The notes below the pieces were generated by a model, which saw only the letters and a list, made by a program, of their open reading frames with translations, was not told where the DNA came from and did no database searches. A DNA stretch of 64,000 nucleotides, from assembly GCA_030765055.1 (NCBI GenBank), contig CM060950.1, forward strand, positions 278,107,311-278,171,310, written 5' to 3'. The stretch's first letter is position 1; every line of letters starts with the position of its first letter. This document shows, in pieces, positions 1 through 10,499 of the stretch. This DNA is from Mantis religiosa. Its lineage: Eukaryota; Arthropoda; Insecta; Mantodea; Mantidae. The position numbers and the translations under genes are program-made.

Positions 1-459
1 CGGCCGGCAGCAGCAGCAGCAGCAGGAGACGGAGGCGTTCGGACACACTCACCCATTTGTCTCAGTCACTGAGGGGATGATTAGGGAAGTGTCACTTGTC
101 GCTGGCTGCCTCTTCCCCCTTCCCCTGCTGTCTGGAACCTTCGCGGTGATTCACTGAAACGATAGGCTTCGAGAAAACTGTGATATCCCTATAAAGGGGG
201 CTGCAGTGAGTGAGTTCAGTCAGTTTTTGGCGAGCTGTGAGGAGCGCCCAGTGAGGGGACAGACTGCGTACGTGCTTCGGAGGAGTTTACGTAATTGCGA
301 GTGCAAGTGGAACTGTAACGGACGAACTGGTGAATCGTAATTGTGTGCATTACGTAATTCTGTGTAATTGCAAAGTGTTCAACTGTAAGTCGGTGGAAAT
401 AAAGAACATTTTTGAGCGGTGCAATTGGACTTTTCATTTCACGAACCCATAAAGTCACA
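1..459 (+). mobile_element. Gypsy-like LTR, 3' part (left end outside window)
   Basis: The last ~90 bp (about 371-459) match the 3' ends of the LTRs at 24905-25275, 47013-47567 and 48760-49315: a GGTGGAAATAAAGAACAT block, then TTTCACGAACCCA and AAGTCACA. A TATA-like TATAAAGGGGG at about 191 fits a promoter. LTRs of this family end in CA, so this one ends at 459. The next bases, once the rosa insertion is removed, read ATAT, a plausible 4-bp target duplication. It cannot be decided whether this is a solo LTR or the end of a full element. Confidence 0.75.
8..25. repeat. (CAG)6 microsatellite
   Basis: Six uninterrupted CAG units at the very start of the window, inside or next to the U3 part of the gypsy LTR described next. 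No coding frame is evident. Confidence 0.9.
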
Positions 460-462
460 ATA

Positions 463-750
463 TACAGGGTGAGTCACCTAAAACTAAAACTTGCACCGTA
501 AATATTTCTGAAATGGTATGTGCTATTGATATGCGGTTTTCACGGAATTGAACTATAGGCAGGGGCTCGCATTTTCAAATGATACACAGAATTTTATAAT
601 TTTTAGAAAGTGTATTTATGTACAAAAGTTACATTTTTTTAAATGGAACAATGCGTATTGACATTAAGAAAATAAAAGTAGAATAAATTAGAATGTCAAT
701 GGTGTTTATGCACGATTCTAATGTAAGTAGTTTACGAGAAATCGTCATTT
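463..750. repeat. Left terminal inverted repeat of the DD41D element
   Basis: About 285 bp that match 2039-2321 in inverted orientation almost base for base. The left copy carries an extra 6 bases near its outer end (TAAAACTAAAAC against a single TAAAAC). Confidence 0.9.
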
Positions 751-842
751 GTACAAAACGGGACAATGGCTAGGACAAACTAAAGAAAAACAAGTGAATG
801 AAGAAAAATGAGGATTCTGACAAGTAAAAAAAAACTGTACCC

Positions 843-1895
843 TCAAAGCCTGTGCTCAAAATGAGCACCACCAGCTTCAATACAAGCTTCCAGTCTAGTA
901 TGTAAAGATTGCTGTACACGTTCTAGCATTTCAGTGGAAATTTCAGCGCAGGCAGCAGTAATACGCCGTTTCATATCTTCTGGTGTAGTTGGTATGTCCT
1001 TGTAGACAGTGTCTTTCAGCTTCCCCCACAGAAAAAAATCTAAAGGAGTCAAATCTGGTGAACGGGCCGGCCAAGGTACAGGTCCCCTTCGTCCAATCCA
1101 CCGATTTTGAAACAATCCTTGAAGATAAGCTGTAGTAATTCGTGCACTATGGGCCGGACAGCCATCATGTTGATACCACAGATTCCTCCTAGTCTGAAGG
1201 GGAACGTCTTCTAACATCTGTGGAAGATCGTCTGTTAGGAGGTTGAGATACTTCTGTGAATTCAGTGTTCCTTCTATGAAAAAAGGGCCAATGATGTGAT
1301 GGTTCACTATTCCACACCACACGTTCACACTCCATGGATGCTGACGTTCTACCTGACGCAGCCAACGAGGATTGTCAACAGACCAATAGTGCATATTTTT
1401 TAGATTTACTTGGCCATGATTAGTAAATGTTGCTTCATCAGTGAACAAGATACATGACAAATTTGGAGTATCATGTCTCAATGCCCATGTACAAAAGTTC
1501 ACACGATTCCCAAAATCATTGCCATGCAGCACTTGATGGAGAGAGATGTGATACGGATGGAAGTTATGACGATGGAGGATGCGGATTACACTTCTTTGAC
1601 TGATGCCGCTTCCTCGTGCAATTGCACGAGAACTAATGTGGGGATCTACTGCAACAGCAGCTAGAACATTAATTTCTCCTTGCTCTCCAGTTGCTCGTTT
1701 GTTTCTGGTGCGTTTTCTAGACGTTATACTACCACTTTCACGTAATTGGTTGAAGAGGTTCACAAATAATTGACGAGATGGTTGACGTCTATTCGGATAT
1801 GTTTCCAAGTACACTGTACAAGAAAGAACTGCATTCTTTCTACATTCACCATAAACTATGAGCATATCTGCTTTTTCTGCATTGGTAAATACCAT
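843..1895 (-). CDS. DD41D Tc1/mariner-superfamily transposase
   Basis: Cut-and-paste transposase. The frame is open from 1979, but the likely start is the ATG at 1895 (MVFTNAEKADM), giving about 350 residues; the 28 residues before it look like leader. The N-terminal third is a helix-turn-helix region (YPNRRQPSRQLF, then SQRSVIRIL). The catalytic acidic residues lie in LFTDEATF, YQHDGCPAH and SPDLTPLDFF. I count 41 residues between the second and third Asp, the DD41D signature of the rosa group, as opposed to DD34D (mariner) or DD34E (Tc1). No internal stop is present. Confidence 0.88.
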   Translation of the reverse strand: MVFTNAEKADMLIVYGECRKNAVLSCTVYLETYPNRRQPSRQLFVNLFNQLRESGSITSRKRTRNKRATGEQGEINVLAAVAVDPHISSRAIARGSGISQRSVIRILHRHNFHPYHISLHQVLHGNDFGNRVNFCTWALRHDTPNLSCILFTDEATFTNHGQVNLKNMHYWSVDNPRWLRQVERQHPWSVNVWCGIVNHHIIGPFFIEGTLNSQKYLNLLTDDLPQMLEDVPLQTRRNLWYQHDGCPAHSARITTAYLQGLFQNRWIGRRGPVPWPARSPDLTPLDFFLWGKLKDTVYKDIPTTPEDMKRRITAACAEISTEMLERVQQSLHTRLEACIEAGGAHFEHRL

Positions 1896-2038
1896 CTTCC
1901 AAGCACGTCCTACTGCTTCAACTATCACAAAATAACTGCCAGTGTAGACAAAACACATTGTAAACAAACATAACAACATCCTAGCCTAGCAACTAAGCAA
2001 TTGAATGGAACAAACAACTGCCGGTGCGTTCAATTTTC

Positions 2039-2321
2039 AAATGACGATTTCTCGTAAACTACTTACATTAGAATCGTGCAAAAAACACCATTGACATTCT
2101 AATTTATTCTACTTTTATTTTCTTAATGTCAATACGCATTGTTCCATTTAAAAAAATGTAACTTTTGTACATAAATACACTTTCTAAAAATTATAAAAAT
2201 CTGTGTATCATTTGAAAATGCGAGCCCCTGCCTATAGTTCAATTCTGTGAAAACCGCATATCAATAGCACATACCATTTCAGAAATATTTACGGTGCAAG
2301 TTTTAGGTGACTCACCCTGTA
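2039..2321. repeat. Right terminal inverted repeat of the DD41D element
   Basis: Inverted copy of 463-750. It ends ...CACCCTGTA and is followed by the duplicated TA. Confidence 0.9.
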
Positions 2322-2471
2322 TATTGTACATTTTGATGAAATAACCTTATTGTTTTACTATTAACAACGTTTATATTTAATACAGAAGTGTTTTGTTTAG
2401 TTTTAGGAGTGAAAACTATTTCAGTTACTGAGTCAATACCATTAGCTTTAACATCCACCACCTTACTAATT

Positions 2472-3485
2472 AGTTTTCCCTTAATACTGAACAGATTGCA
2501 CTATTCAAAAGGTTTCCAAATTTGAAGGATCCCCTTCTATTTAAATGAACTCCGTCTCTAGCAAAGTCTCTATCTTCTAACCAATAATTTGCTTCAACCA
2601 GTAAACAGTCTTTCTTCTCACATAGCCAGTTAATTTCTTGATTTATTTTCATAACTCTCCTAATATTTACATCCCTACATCCCACCTATGAAGTACCCCA
2701 CTTATTAAGATTTTTGTTTCTTTTGATTTCGACCTAATGTTGTTTACAAGATCCATAATGTCCCCCATTATCTCTTCTGCCATTACTCCATGTTGAATAT
2801 TGTTCGTACCTGCATGTATCAGCATTACATCTGGATTTTGCTCTTTCTCCACTTTTTCTTGCAGCTCGCCTACCTTGATTCCAGGAAAACAACGTACTTC
2901 AAAACCTTTTTCCCGACACAGGTTTCCAGAAAACTTTAATATTGAGTCGCCTACCACAAGCACATTTTTGTTTTTTATTTCTGTTTCACTTTCACAATGT
3001 TTCACATTTCGCATTTCACTTTCCACACGGTCTTGTGCTTTATTTAGAATTTCAAACCTGTTCTTTATGCCACTACTGCGTTGCTTTGTTGCAGAATCCT
3101 GTTTCCCATTCCTGGTTACACTAGCAAAGGTTTTATTCTTGCAGTCACACTCTTTCTTCTTTTTAAGTTCTTCATTTTCCTTTTTTAATAAGTTGATCTC
3201 TTTTTGAGCATTTTGAAGATCTCTGTTAAGCAGGTTAATCACCACGTGTAGCGATGCTATTGTTTGTGAATCTCGCTTCTGCTCTATGGCTCCCGTAAGC
3301 AGCTGATCGTTTGCATTAAAATTCTCCTGACTTGCCTTGTCCTTTATGCTGTCTTCATTTCCCTTTGTTCCTTTGGTATTTTTAGTTACTAGAGGACGTT
3401 CAGTTGGTTTGTCTTCTAGGTTATTGCTCACATTTATGTATAAATTGTGTTTATTTGATTGCGTTACAATTCCTACGGCCGCCAT
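2472..3485 (-). pseudogene. LINE ORF1 with coiled coil and SGNH/GDSL-type esterase domain
   Basis: Two overlapping frames (to about 2667, then from about 2685) read as one protein with a frameshift near 2675, where GGGATGTA is doubled. I start at MAAVGIVTQ (3485); the frame is open further upstream but reads like 5' UTR. In order: a Lys/Glu-rich coiled coil (NLLKKENEELKKKK), then an esterase-like domain with VVGDSILK (Ser block), IHAGTNN and DGVHLNRRG (Asp-x-x-His block). Such domains are known from ORF1 of CR1/L2-group LINEs. Downstream on the same strand the sequence reaches LFHQNVQ, the usual start of a LINE endonuclease. Confidence 0.75.
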
Positions 3486-4751
3486 CTTGTGATGTTGGAA
3501 TGTGTATATTTCTAAAACCAGTGACACAGGCAGAAATTAATACAATACTGAAATCTAAAAAATAAACCAAGCGAAGGACATGATCAGGTACCTATAACAG
3601 TGTTCAAATACTGCAGTAGTGTTTTGGATAAAGTATTAAGTTATTTAAGTAATAAATCTTTTGAAGCCGGGCAATTTCCAGATGTACTTAAAATTGCCAA
3701 AGTAAAACCAGTTTTCAAAATAGGTGATAGAGAAAAAGTCAAACTACAGGCCAATATCGGTTTTACCAGCCTTATCCAAAATTGTAGAAAAAGCTATGCT
3801 AGTAAGATTTAGTTCGTTTTTGGAGAAGCATAATGTAGTTAACCCTGAACAAAATGGGTTCTGTAGAGGAAAATCCACATCAGCAATTTTTGAGTTTACA
3901 GATCATATATTGGAGGCTATTGACAATGATAATAACTGTACAGGCTTACTAATAGATCTAACCAAGGCATTTGACATGATTCATCATGAAATTCTGTTAC
4001 AAAAGCTGTACTATCATGGGATAAGGGGAATAGTATGGGATTGGTTCCAATCATATTTAAAAAATCTGAAACAAATGGTGGAAATCAAAAATGTCTGAGT
4101 GGAATGTCGTACATAATCAGTATTCAAAAATGAAACAAATTAAATATGGAGTTCCCCAGGGATCCATACTAGGACCCATCCTCTTTTTAATATTCATAAA
4201 CGACTTCCCAAATTATTTAAATCCAACTCAGGTAACTATGTTTGCTGACAACACAAATGTTATAATAAAGGGAAATGAAAATGCAAAACACATAACCAGT
4301 AAAATTAAAACTTGGTTTGCTGAAAACAAATTGCTTATTAATACAAACAAATCTTCAGCAATATCATTTCGCCACAAACAAAATAAAAATGTTGGCAAAC
4401 CTGACATCAAGTTGTGTGGTGCGTGTGTCTCTTATGAGACAGAAGCAAATTTTCTGGGAGTATGGGTAGATCAGCATTTAGACTGGGAAGCACACATAAA
4501 AAATCTAGTAATAAAGTTAAATAAATTCTACTTCTCGTTAAGAGTAATAAAAAATGAATTGAATGCAAGTGACATGAGAACCTTATATTTTGCATATGCA
4601 GAAAGTAATGAGGTATGGCATTATATTTTGAGGGGGATAGTAAAGACAGTCACATGGTTTTTAAAGTACAAAAAAAGGATTGTTAGATGCCTAATGTCAG
4701 GAAAAAAACTATGACTCCTGCAGGAACTTCTTTAAGGAATTATAAAATCTT

Positions 4752-4763
4752 GACTCTGCCCAG
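4752..4763. repeat. 12-bp TSD (left) of the nested RTE LINE
   Basis: GACTCTGCCCAG, identical to 6015-6026. Confidence 0.9.
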
Positions 4764-4792
4764 GTAGACAAACCCAAGACCAACTTTTCTCA

Positions 4793-5914
4793 TTGAGAAT
4801 GATAATAGAGAAAGCTATAGATAGAGGAAAGGGTATTTATTTAGGATTCTTAGATTTGAAAGCAGCATTTGATTCAATACCTAGGGAAGAAATTTGGAGA
4901 GCTCTAAAGAGCAAAAAAGTACCTATGAATTTTATTGAAGCAATACAATCAGTTTATCAAGAACCAAAAGGGATAATAAGATTAGATGGACAAGAATCAG
5001 AACCATTTCTGATGAATAGAGGAGTTAAACAAGGAGATAGTCTCAGCCCACTCTTATTTATTATTGTGAAGGATGAAATATGGAAAACTTGCAAAAGAAG
5101 AACAGCAAGAACTATGATAGAATATAGAAATTTAAGCCCAGTTTGGGCACAATCATTGATATATGCTGATGACATATTAATAGCAAATAGTAATAATAAT
5201 TTACAATTAGTGCTAAATGAATGGAAAGAAGAATTTACTAGAAAAGGTTTAGAATTAAACATATCCAAAAGTAAAACCATGTATATAGGAAGGAAAGAAG
5301 AAGAAGTTAAAATTAAATGTAATGATGAAATCTTAGAACAGGTAGACAGTTATGAATACCTGGGTACAATTATAAATAAGGATGGAAAAATAGAGCAGGA
5401 AATTTTAAACAGAATAAGAAAGGCCAATTCGGTCTACTATCAGATTAATAATGCTATTGTGGGAAAAAAGGAAATAATAAAAGATACAAAAATTATAGTA
5501 TTTAAAACAATAATACTACCAATTCTATTATATGAAGCAGATAGCTGGACTCTCCTACAGAAACAAGAAAGCAAAATAACAGCTATGGAAATGAGATATT
5601 TAAGATGAGCTGTGGGGAAGACAAGAAGAGATATGATTAGAAATGTAACAATAAGGGAAGAGTTGGGTACACACTCCGTTAAAGAAATATTGGAAAAAAG
5701 ACAACTTAAATGGTATGGACATGTATTACACATGTCAGAAGAAAGAAAATCCAAACAATATTTAGAAGCAAGACCAGAAGGTAAAAGAATTAGGGGAAGG
5801 CCACGCATGTTGTATCAGGAATACATTGAGAAGGTAAAAGAATTAGGGGAAGGCCACGCATGTTGTATCAGGAATACATTGAGAAGTTGGGGAAGGATAG
5901 AGGGAAAACCATGA
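4793..5914 (+). pseudogene. RTE-like reverse transcriptase fragment
   Basis: 4793-5608 encodes RT motifs FLDLKAAFDSIPR, VKQGDSLSPLLF, LIYADDILIA and VDSYEYLGTIIN. After an in-frame TGA near 5606 the C-terminal part continues (TRRDMIRNVTIREELG, KRQLKWYGHVLHM, IRGRPRMLYQEYI), the tail seen in RTE-type elements of arthropods. The YADD box is intact, but a stop codon and a 53-bp duplication disable the frame. Confidence 0.8.
5778..5886. repeat. 53-bp tandem duplication inside the RTE RT tail
   Basis: The stretch starting AAGGTAAAAGAATTAGGGG occurs twice with a 53-bp period and no visible difference. Because 53 is not a multiple of three, it shifts the frame. Confidence 0.9.
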
Positions 5915-6014
5915 CAGAAATGGGCCGAGAAAAGTGGAGGAAATGGGTAGAAGAGGCTTGTACTCCATGCTTAACAGCACAAAGCAGTTAGAGAAAGAAG
6001 AAGGAGGAGGAGGA

Positions 6015-6026
6015 GACTCTGCCCAG
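6015..6026. repeat. 12-bp TSD (right) of the nested RTE LINE
   Basis: GACTCTGCCCAG, identical to 4752-4763. Confidence 0.9.
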
Positions 6027-6496
6027 TCTGTACATATACTGTTTGCTATGTTATACAAAACAAAACCTTGAAAATTTCACCACAAATAATCAAATACATC
6101 ATCATAACACCAGAGGTAAAACAGACTTAAGAACAATAACACATAGAACTACACTTTATTCCAAAGGAGTTAGATATTCAGCAGTCACTCTGTATAATAA
6201 ACTACCAGCCAATCTGAAAAACATAAAATCCATGCTGTGTTTCAAGTTATCGTTGAAAGAAATTTTATTAAGCGATTCATATTATGATATAAGTGAATTT
6301 CTAGATACACTGTAGCTGGACATATAATTGTATATATTTGTGATACATTTTAAATGCTGTGTAGCTGTAGAGCCATGCAACTGTATATATTTATGAGTTC
6401 ATGCTTAGATCTTATTAATTACACTTGATGCAATGTATTTTTTATACTTAAATTATTTGTATTCTAAATATTTGTATTGACTTAACGGATGAATAA

Positions 6497-6578
6497 AACT
6501 ACTACTACCACTACTGCTGCTGCTGCTGCTGCCGCCGCTGCCGCTGCCGCCGCCGCTACCCCCCCCCCCCCCCCCCCC
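6497..6578. repeat. CTA/CTG/CCG triplet tract followed by poly-C
   Basis: CTA, CTG and CCG triplets run directly into about 20 C residues at 6558-6577. The tract begins at the 3' end of the LINE (after AATAAAA), so the triplets probably grew from the LINE tail. Confidence 0.85.
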
Positions 6579-6659
6579 GACCACCACCACATGGCTGGTG
6601 CGTCCCAATAACTTTCGAGGTTTGCACAGCAGTGGTTCCTGCGCTGCCTAATCACAAAA

Positions 6660-6785
6660 TAATGTAATATTTAATGCTGCATAAAATTATACCTAACAGA
6701 ATTTCAAAGCTGCAACAATGAAATGTAATATTTAATGCTGCATAACATTATACCTAACAGAATATTGAAGCTGCAACACTGAAAT
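6660..6785. repeat. Two tandem copies of a ~62-bp unit
   Basis: ATGTAATATTTAATGCTGCATAA...CAGAAT...GCTGCAAC.. occurs twice in direct order with a few substitutions. No coding content is seen in 6580-6845. Confidence 0.8.
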
Positions 6786-6848
6786 TCGGACTAGTTAAGT
6801 TATAAACTATGCAACAGCTAAAGTAATTCGGTGTCATTTTGAAACAAC

Positions 6849-7634
<786 letters not shown>

Positions 7635-7875
7635 TGTTACCCTGGCGGTAGACTCGCGAAGCCGATGAACAAATGATGGCCGGTGGAGATTCGGGAAACT
7701 TCGGGGCCGATCGTTACCGGAAGAGACAGACAGTTGAGCGTAGTGTTTGAAAAATAAACAGTTTTTGAGGTGATCTAGCAATTTGTAATGGTAAACGGTG
7801 TATTGCTAGGAAAATAAAGTGTAGTTTTTGCGTTTGTAACCTCGTCTTGTTATTTCACGAACCCACAAAGTCACA
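7635..7875 (+). repeat. 5' LTR of the young gypsy element
   Basis: Direct repeat of 10149-10389. It ends TTTCACGAACCCACAAAG + TCACA, shared with the other LTRs of this lineage in the window. Confidence 0.93.
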
Positions 7876-7903
7876 ACTGGTGTCAGAAGTAGAACATACG
7901 ACA

Positions 7904-9586
7904 ATGGAAGCTGCATTGGCAAAGATTTTAGAGAAAATGGAAGAAATGAAGACGGCAAATGAAAACCTCGCTGCAAAAACGGAAGCGGCAAATAACCTGG
8001 CCGCGGAAATAACAGCGAAGACGGAAGCGGCAAATAACAACTTGGCCGCGACAATGACCGCAAAGATGGCCGAACTGACCACAGAAATGAGGGCAGCGAA
8101 CGACAGCCTGGCCACGGAGATGAAAGCGGCAAACGAGGCCCTTGCCGTGAAGTTTGAAGAACAGTTGGCCGGCGTGAGGGATAACGTGACGGAGCTGGGC
8201 AAGCGGATGGGCCAAGTGGACGAGCGCGTTGAGGACCTGGCGAGCCGCGTTGACTACCTGGAGGGAAAGGCCGACACCAGCGTCAAGTCCCTGAACGCCA
8301 TAGTAGAGGACGTCGTCGGCAGGAAACTGAAGGATTTGAAGGCCGACGCCCCGGGACGCGACACAACATCTGCGCGCGTCAAACCGCCGAAATATGACGG
8401 CGCGTCAACATTTGAGGTCTTCCGCCGCCAGTTCGACACAGTGGCCAAACACAACAGATGGTCACCGGAGGAGGAGGCCACACAGCTAATAGCCAGCCTC
8501 CAGGGACGGGCCGCGGAAGTCCTAAACGCGGTGCAGACAACGGCGGTGCCCAAGGACATCTGGGAGGCCCTGGAGAATCGTTTCGGGAACCACCGCTTAG
8601 CCGCAGCGTACCGCAGCCAACTAAAGGCAAGGTCACAACAGCCGGGGGAGACGCTGCAGGAGTTCGCCATAGGGATTGAGCAGCTAGCTGGCAAGGCCTT
8701 GGTTGACCTGCCACTGGAGTTCGAATCCCGGGAAGCCGCCTACAACTTTGTCGACGGGGTACGGGACACGGAGATTCGTCAGCGCCTAATGCTTGGGGAT
8801 TATAAAACCATCCACGAGGCGCTGACAGCGGCATTAAGGATGGAGGCGGCCAAGGTAGCATCTATCGCGACGTCGAGAACGAGGAGTGTCCGCTACGCCG
8901 GAGATAGAAGACCAGCCGAGGGACGCCGGCGAACACCTAGTGGCCTGTGTTGGGGGTGTGGACAGCCCGGACACCTGCAGAGAGACTGCCCACACCAGGA
9001 AGGGCAGCGGGAAGAACGAGTAAGGCCCGGCGTGGAGAGGGACACGTGGGCGCCATCACCACCATCCCCTCGAGTGACGCTGCGCGCCGGCAGCCGGCGT
9101 ATGGATGACAGCCTCATCGCGGACGGCTGGGTAGGAGGAAAGCCGTGCCGCGTGCTAGTGGACACTGGGACAGCCGTGACCATCATCAGACCTGACGTGG
9201 CGAATGGTTTGCCGACGAGGAAGCCGAGCCGACCATACCAGCTTGTGTTGGCATCGGGCGACACCTTGCCTGTGGAGAAGGAGGCCCTGCTGGAGCTGAC
9301 CTTGGTACGGAGTGCCGTGCGTCTGTGGGTGTTCGTCGCGAAGGTGGCTGAGGAGGTGATTCTGGGACTGGATGCCCTCAGGAGCCACGAGGCGACGGTC
9401 GACGTCGGCAGGAAGGTCCTACGGCTCAACGGAGAAGAGGTTATACTCCGTCAAACTGAAGAGCGCCTTGGAATCGGTAGGGTCATCTTGAACGAAGACG
9501 TGGTTGTCCCCGCGAGGAGCGAGGTGATGGTGACGGTGCGACCGGAAGGCCAGACAGCACGTTGGGTCCAGAGGCAGCAGGAGTAG
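7904..9586 (+). CDS. gag: Gypsy gag-protease polyprotein
   Basis: Structural polyprotein of about 560 residues. I start at MEAALAKILEKM (7904), just after the primer-binding site, although the frame is open from 7847. Order: a long repetitive coiled coil with KTANENLA and EAANNNLA units (first ~90 residues); a capsid-like domain (PPKYDGASTFEVFRRQF, then LQGRAAEVL); a zinc knuckle CWGCGQPGHLQRDC (CX2CX4HX4C); and an aspartic protease with VLVDTGTAVTII and ILGLDAL. The frame stops at a deletion joint near 9570, beyond which RT should follow. The GC-rich coding sequence contrasts with the AT-rich surroundings. Confidence 0.88.
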   Translation: MEAALAKILEKMEEMKTANENLAAKTEAANNLAAEITAKTEAANNNLAATMTAKMAELTTEMRAANDSLATEMKAANEALAVKFEEQLAGVRDNVTELGKRMGQVDERVEDLASRVDYLEGKADTSVKSLNAIVEDVVGRKLKDLKADAPGRDTTSARVKPPKYDGASTFEVFRRQFDTVAKHNRWSPEEEATQLIASLQGRAAEVLNAVQTTAVPKDIWEALENRFGNHRLAAAYRSQLKARSQQPGETLQEFAIGIEQLAGKALVDLPLEFESREAAYNFVDGVRDTEIRQRLMLGDYKTIHEALTAALRMEAAKVASIATSRTRSVRYAGDRRPAEGRRRTPSGLCWGCGQPGHLQRDCPHQEGQREERVRPGVERDTWAPSPPSPRVTLRAGSRRMDDSLIADGWVGGKPCRVLVDTGTAVTIIRPDVANGLPTRKPSRPYQLVLASGDTLPVEKEALLELTLVRSAVRLWVFVAKVAEEVILGLDALRSHEATVDVGRKVLRLNGEEVILRQTEERLGIGRVILNEDVVVPARSEVMVTVRPEGQTARWVQRQQE

Positions 9587-10137
9587 ACTTCACCTCGGAA
9601 CATCGCAGAGGGAAGAGTCACGGTAACGCGGACGATATGTCCCGAAGACCCTGTCCAGAAGAGTGCGGCCAATGCACAAGAGTGGAGGGGAAGGTGCGTG
9701 CCGAAGCAGTTCAAGTAGTCACGGCAGTGCCTGCGGATGGCTGGGATAGCGCAGGCCTGAGGAGGGAGCAGCTGGCGGACGCAGACTTGGGGCCACTCTT
9801 GAGGGATGTGGGGAACCTGGTGGACCACCTCCACGACATGCACGAGATGGCTCGCCAGAACATCCAGAAGGCGAGCGACCGCATGAAAACCCGATTCGAC
9901 AGGCAAGCCAACAGCCAAGGGTTCCAGCAAGGTGACCTGGTCTGGTTGTACCGCCCGACCCGGACCAAGGGACGCTGCCCGAAGCTTCAGCAGCCATGGC
10001 AAGGACCATACCGTGTGGTGAAGAGGATTAACGACGTGGTCTACCGCATCCAGAAGGTGCCCCGAGGAAAGATGTTGGTGGTACACCTGGATCGCCTGGC
10101 CCGCTACGAAGGCGCTGTTTGGGACGACCAGCCTTGA
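9562..10137 (+). pseudogene. pol: Remnant pol: RNase H end fused to integrase C-terminus
   Basis: An open 191-codon frame, +1 relative to gag. It begins in a typical RNase H end (GKSHGNADDMSRRPC) and continues with the spacer ADADLGPLLRDV that precedes the integrase zinc domain in the sister element at 47.9 kb. It then jumps near 9811 to the integrase C-terminus (MKTRFDRQAN, GDLVWLYRP, MLVVHLDRLARY). RT, the HHCC finger and the DDE core are absent. Open but not enzymatically competent. Confidence 0.85.
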
Positions 10138-10148
10138 GGAGGGAGCAG

Positions 10149-10389
10149 TGTTACCCTGGCGGTAGACTCGCGAAGCCGATGAACAAATGATGGCCGGTGG
10201 AGATTCGGGAAACTTCGGGGCCGATCGTTACCGGAAGAGACAGACAGTTGAGCGTAGTGTTTGAAAAATAAACAGTTTTTGAGGTGATCTAGGAATTTGT
10301 AATGGTAAACGGTGTATTGCTAGGAAAATAAAGTGTAGTTTTTGCGTTTGTAACCTCGTCTTGTTGTTTCACGAACCCACAAAGTCACA
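10149..10389 (+). repeat. 3' LTR of the young gypsy element
   Basis: Matches 7635-7875 except for two substitutions (CTAGCAA to CTAGGAA and GTTATTTC to GTTGTTTC). Confidence 0.93.
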
Positions 10390-10455
10390 ATATCTATATC
10401 TATATCTATCTAGACAGACAGACAGACAGACAGACAGATCTATATATAGATATAA
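10390..10455. repeat. TATC and CAGA simple repeats, right flank of the gypsy insertion
   Basis: Starts with the ATAT target duplication, then TATC repeats, about seven CAGA units and TATA repeats: the continuation of the microsatellite split by the gypsy element. Confidence 0.85.
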
Positions 10456-10499
10456 GCCTCTCTCTCCGGATACATGATAAATTTCAATTTAAATTCCAC

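Larger units (their letters stand above)
463..2321 (-). mobile_element. Tc1/mariner-like DD41D (rosa-type) transposon
   Basis: A 1,859-bp element with long terminal inverted repeats (463-750 and 2039-2321) starting TACAGGGTGAGTCACCTA, flanked by TA at 461-462 and 2322-2323. One transposase reads on the minus strand with no stop or frameshift. It sits exactly at the boundary between the gypsy LTR and the inverted LINE, so it is the youngest of the three. Complete ends plus an open frame make it a candidate for recent or present activity. Confidence 0.9.
4764..6014 (+). mobile_element. 5'-truncated RTE-like LINE nested in the CR1-like LINE
   Basis: Bounded by perfect 12-bp direct repeats GACTCTGCCCAG (4752-4763 and 6015-6026). 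Removing 4764-6026 restores a continuous ORF2 in the surrounding LINE, which proves insertion order. The 3' end is a purine-rich GAAGAAGGAGG tail. The 5' end is cut inside the RT domain. Confidence 0.9.
3527..6315 (+). pseudogene. LINE ORF2 reverse transcriptase (CR1/jockey-like), frameshifted and interrupted
   Basis: Read in pieces: 3527-3760 (KCPF-type lead-in with SFEAGQFPD), 3724-4098 (NYRPISVLPALSKIVEK, GFCRGKSTS, DLTKAFD), 4091-4751 (GVPQGSILGP, MFADNTN, FLGVWVDQHLDW), and after the RTE insertion 6027-6315 (NTRGKTDLR, LYNKLPANLK, stop). Frameshifts lie near 3740 and 4095. The catalytic box reads FADN where FADD is expected, so the second metal-binding Asp is lost. This copy is dead. Confidence 0.8.
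2324..6500. mobile_element. CR1-like LINE with inverted 5' part and nested RTE LINE
   Basis: 2324-3525 carries ORF1 and the first codons of ORF2 on the minus strand. From about 3526 the RT part of ORF2 runs on the plus strand to its stop near 6315, followed by an AT-rich 3' end leading into AATAAAACTACTACTA. An inverted 5' segment joined to a sense 3' segment is what twin priming produces. The endonuclease domain between them is lost. The element is broken by an RTE-like insertion at 4764-6014. Confidence 0.8.
7635..10389 (+). mobile_element. Young gypsy-like LTR element, internally deleted (gag-protease plus integrase tail)
   Basis: LTRs at 7635-7875 and 10149-10389 (241 bp each, TGTTACC...GTCACA) differ at two positions. 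A 4-bp duplication ATAT lies at 7631-7634 and 10390-10393. The primer-binding-like TGGTGTCAGAAGT starts at 7878 and the purine tract GAGGAGGGAGCAG ends at 10148. The interior is only about 2.3 kb: gag and protease, then the end of RNase H joined to the end of integrase. The reverse transcriptase and the integrase core are missing, so the element must borrow enzymes from a relative. Insertion is clearly recent. Confidence 0.93.

Noticed and set aside
8254..9429. Several 100-180 codon frames on the minus strand
   Set aside because: Shadows of the GC-rich gag-protease gene on the plus strand.
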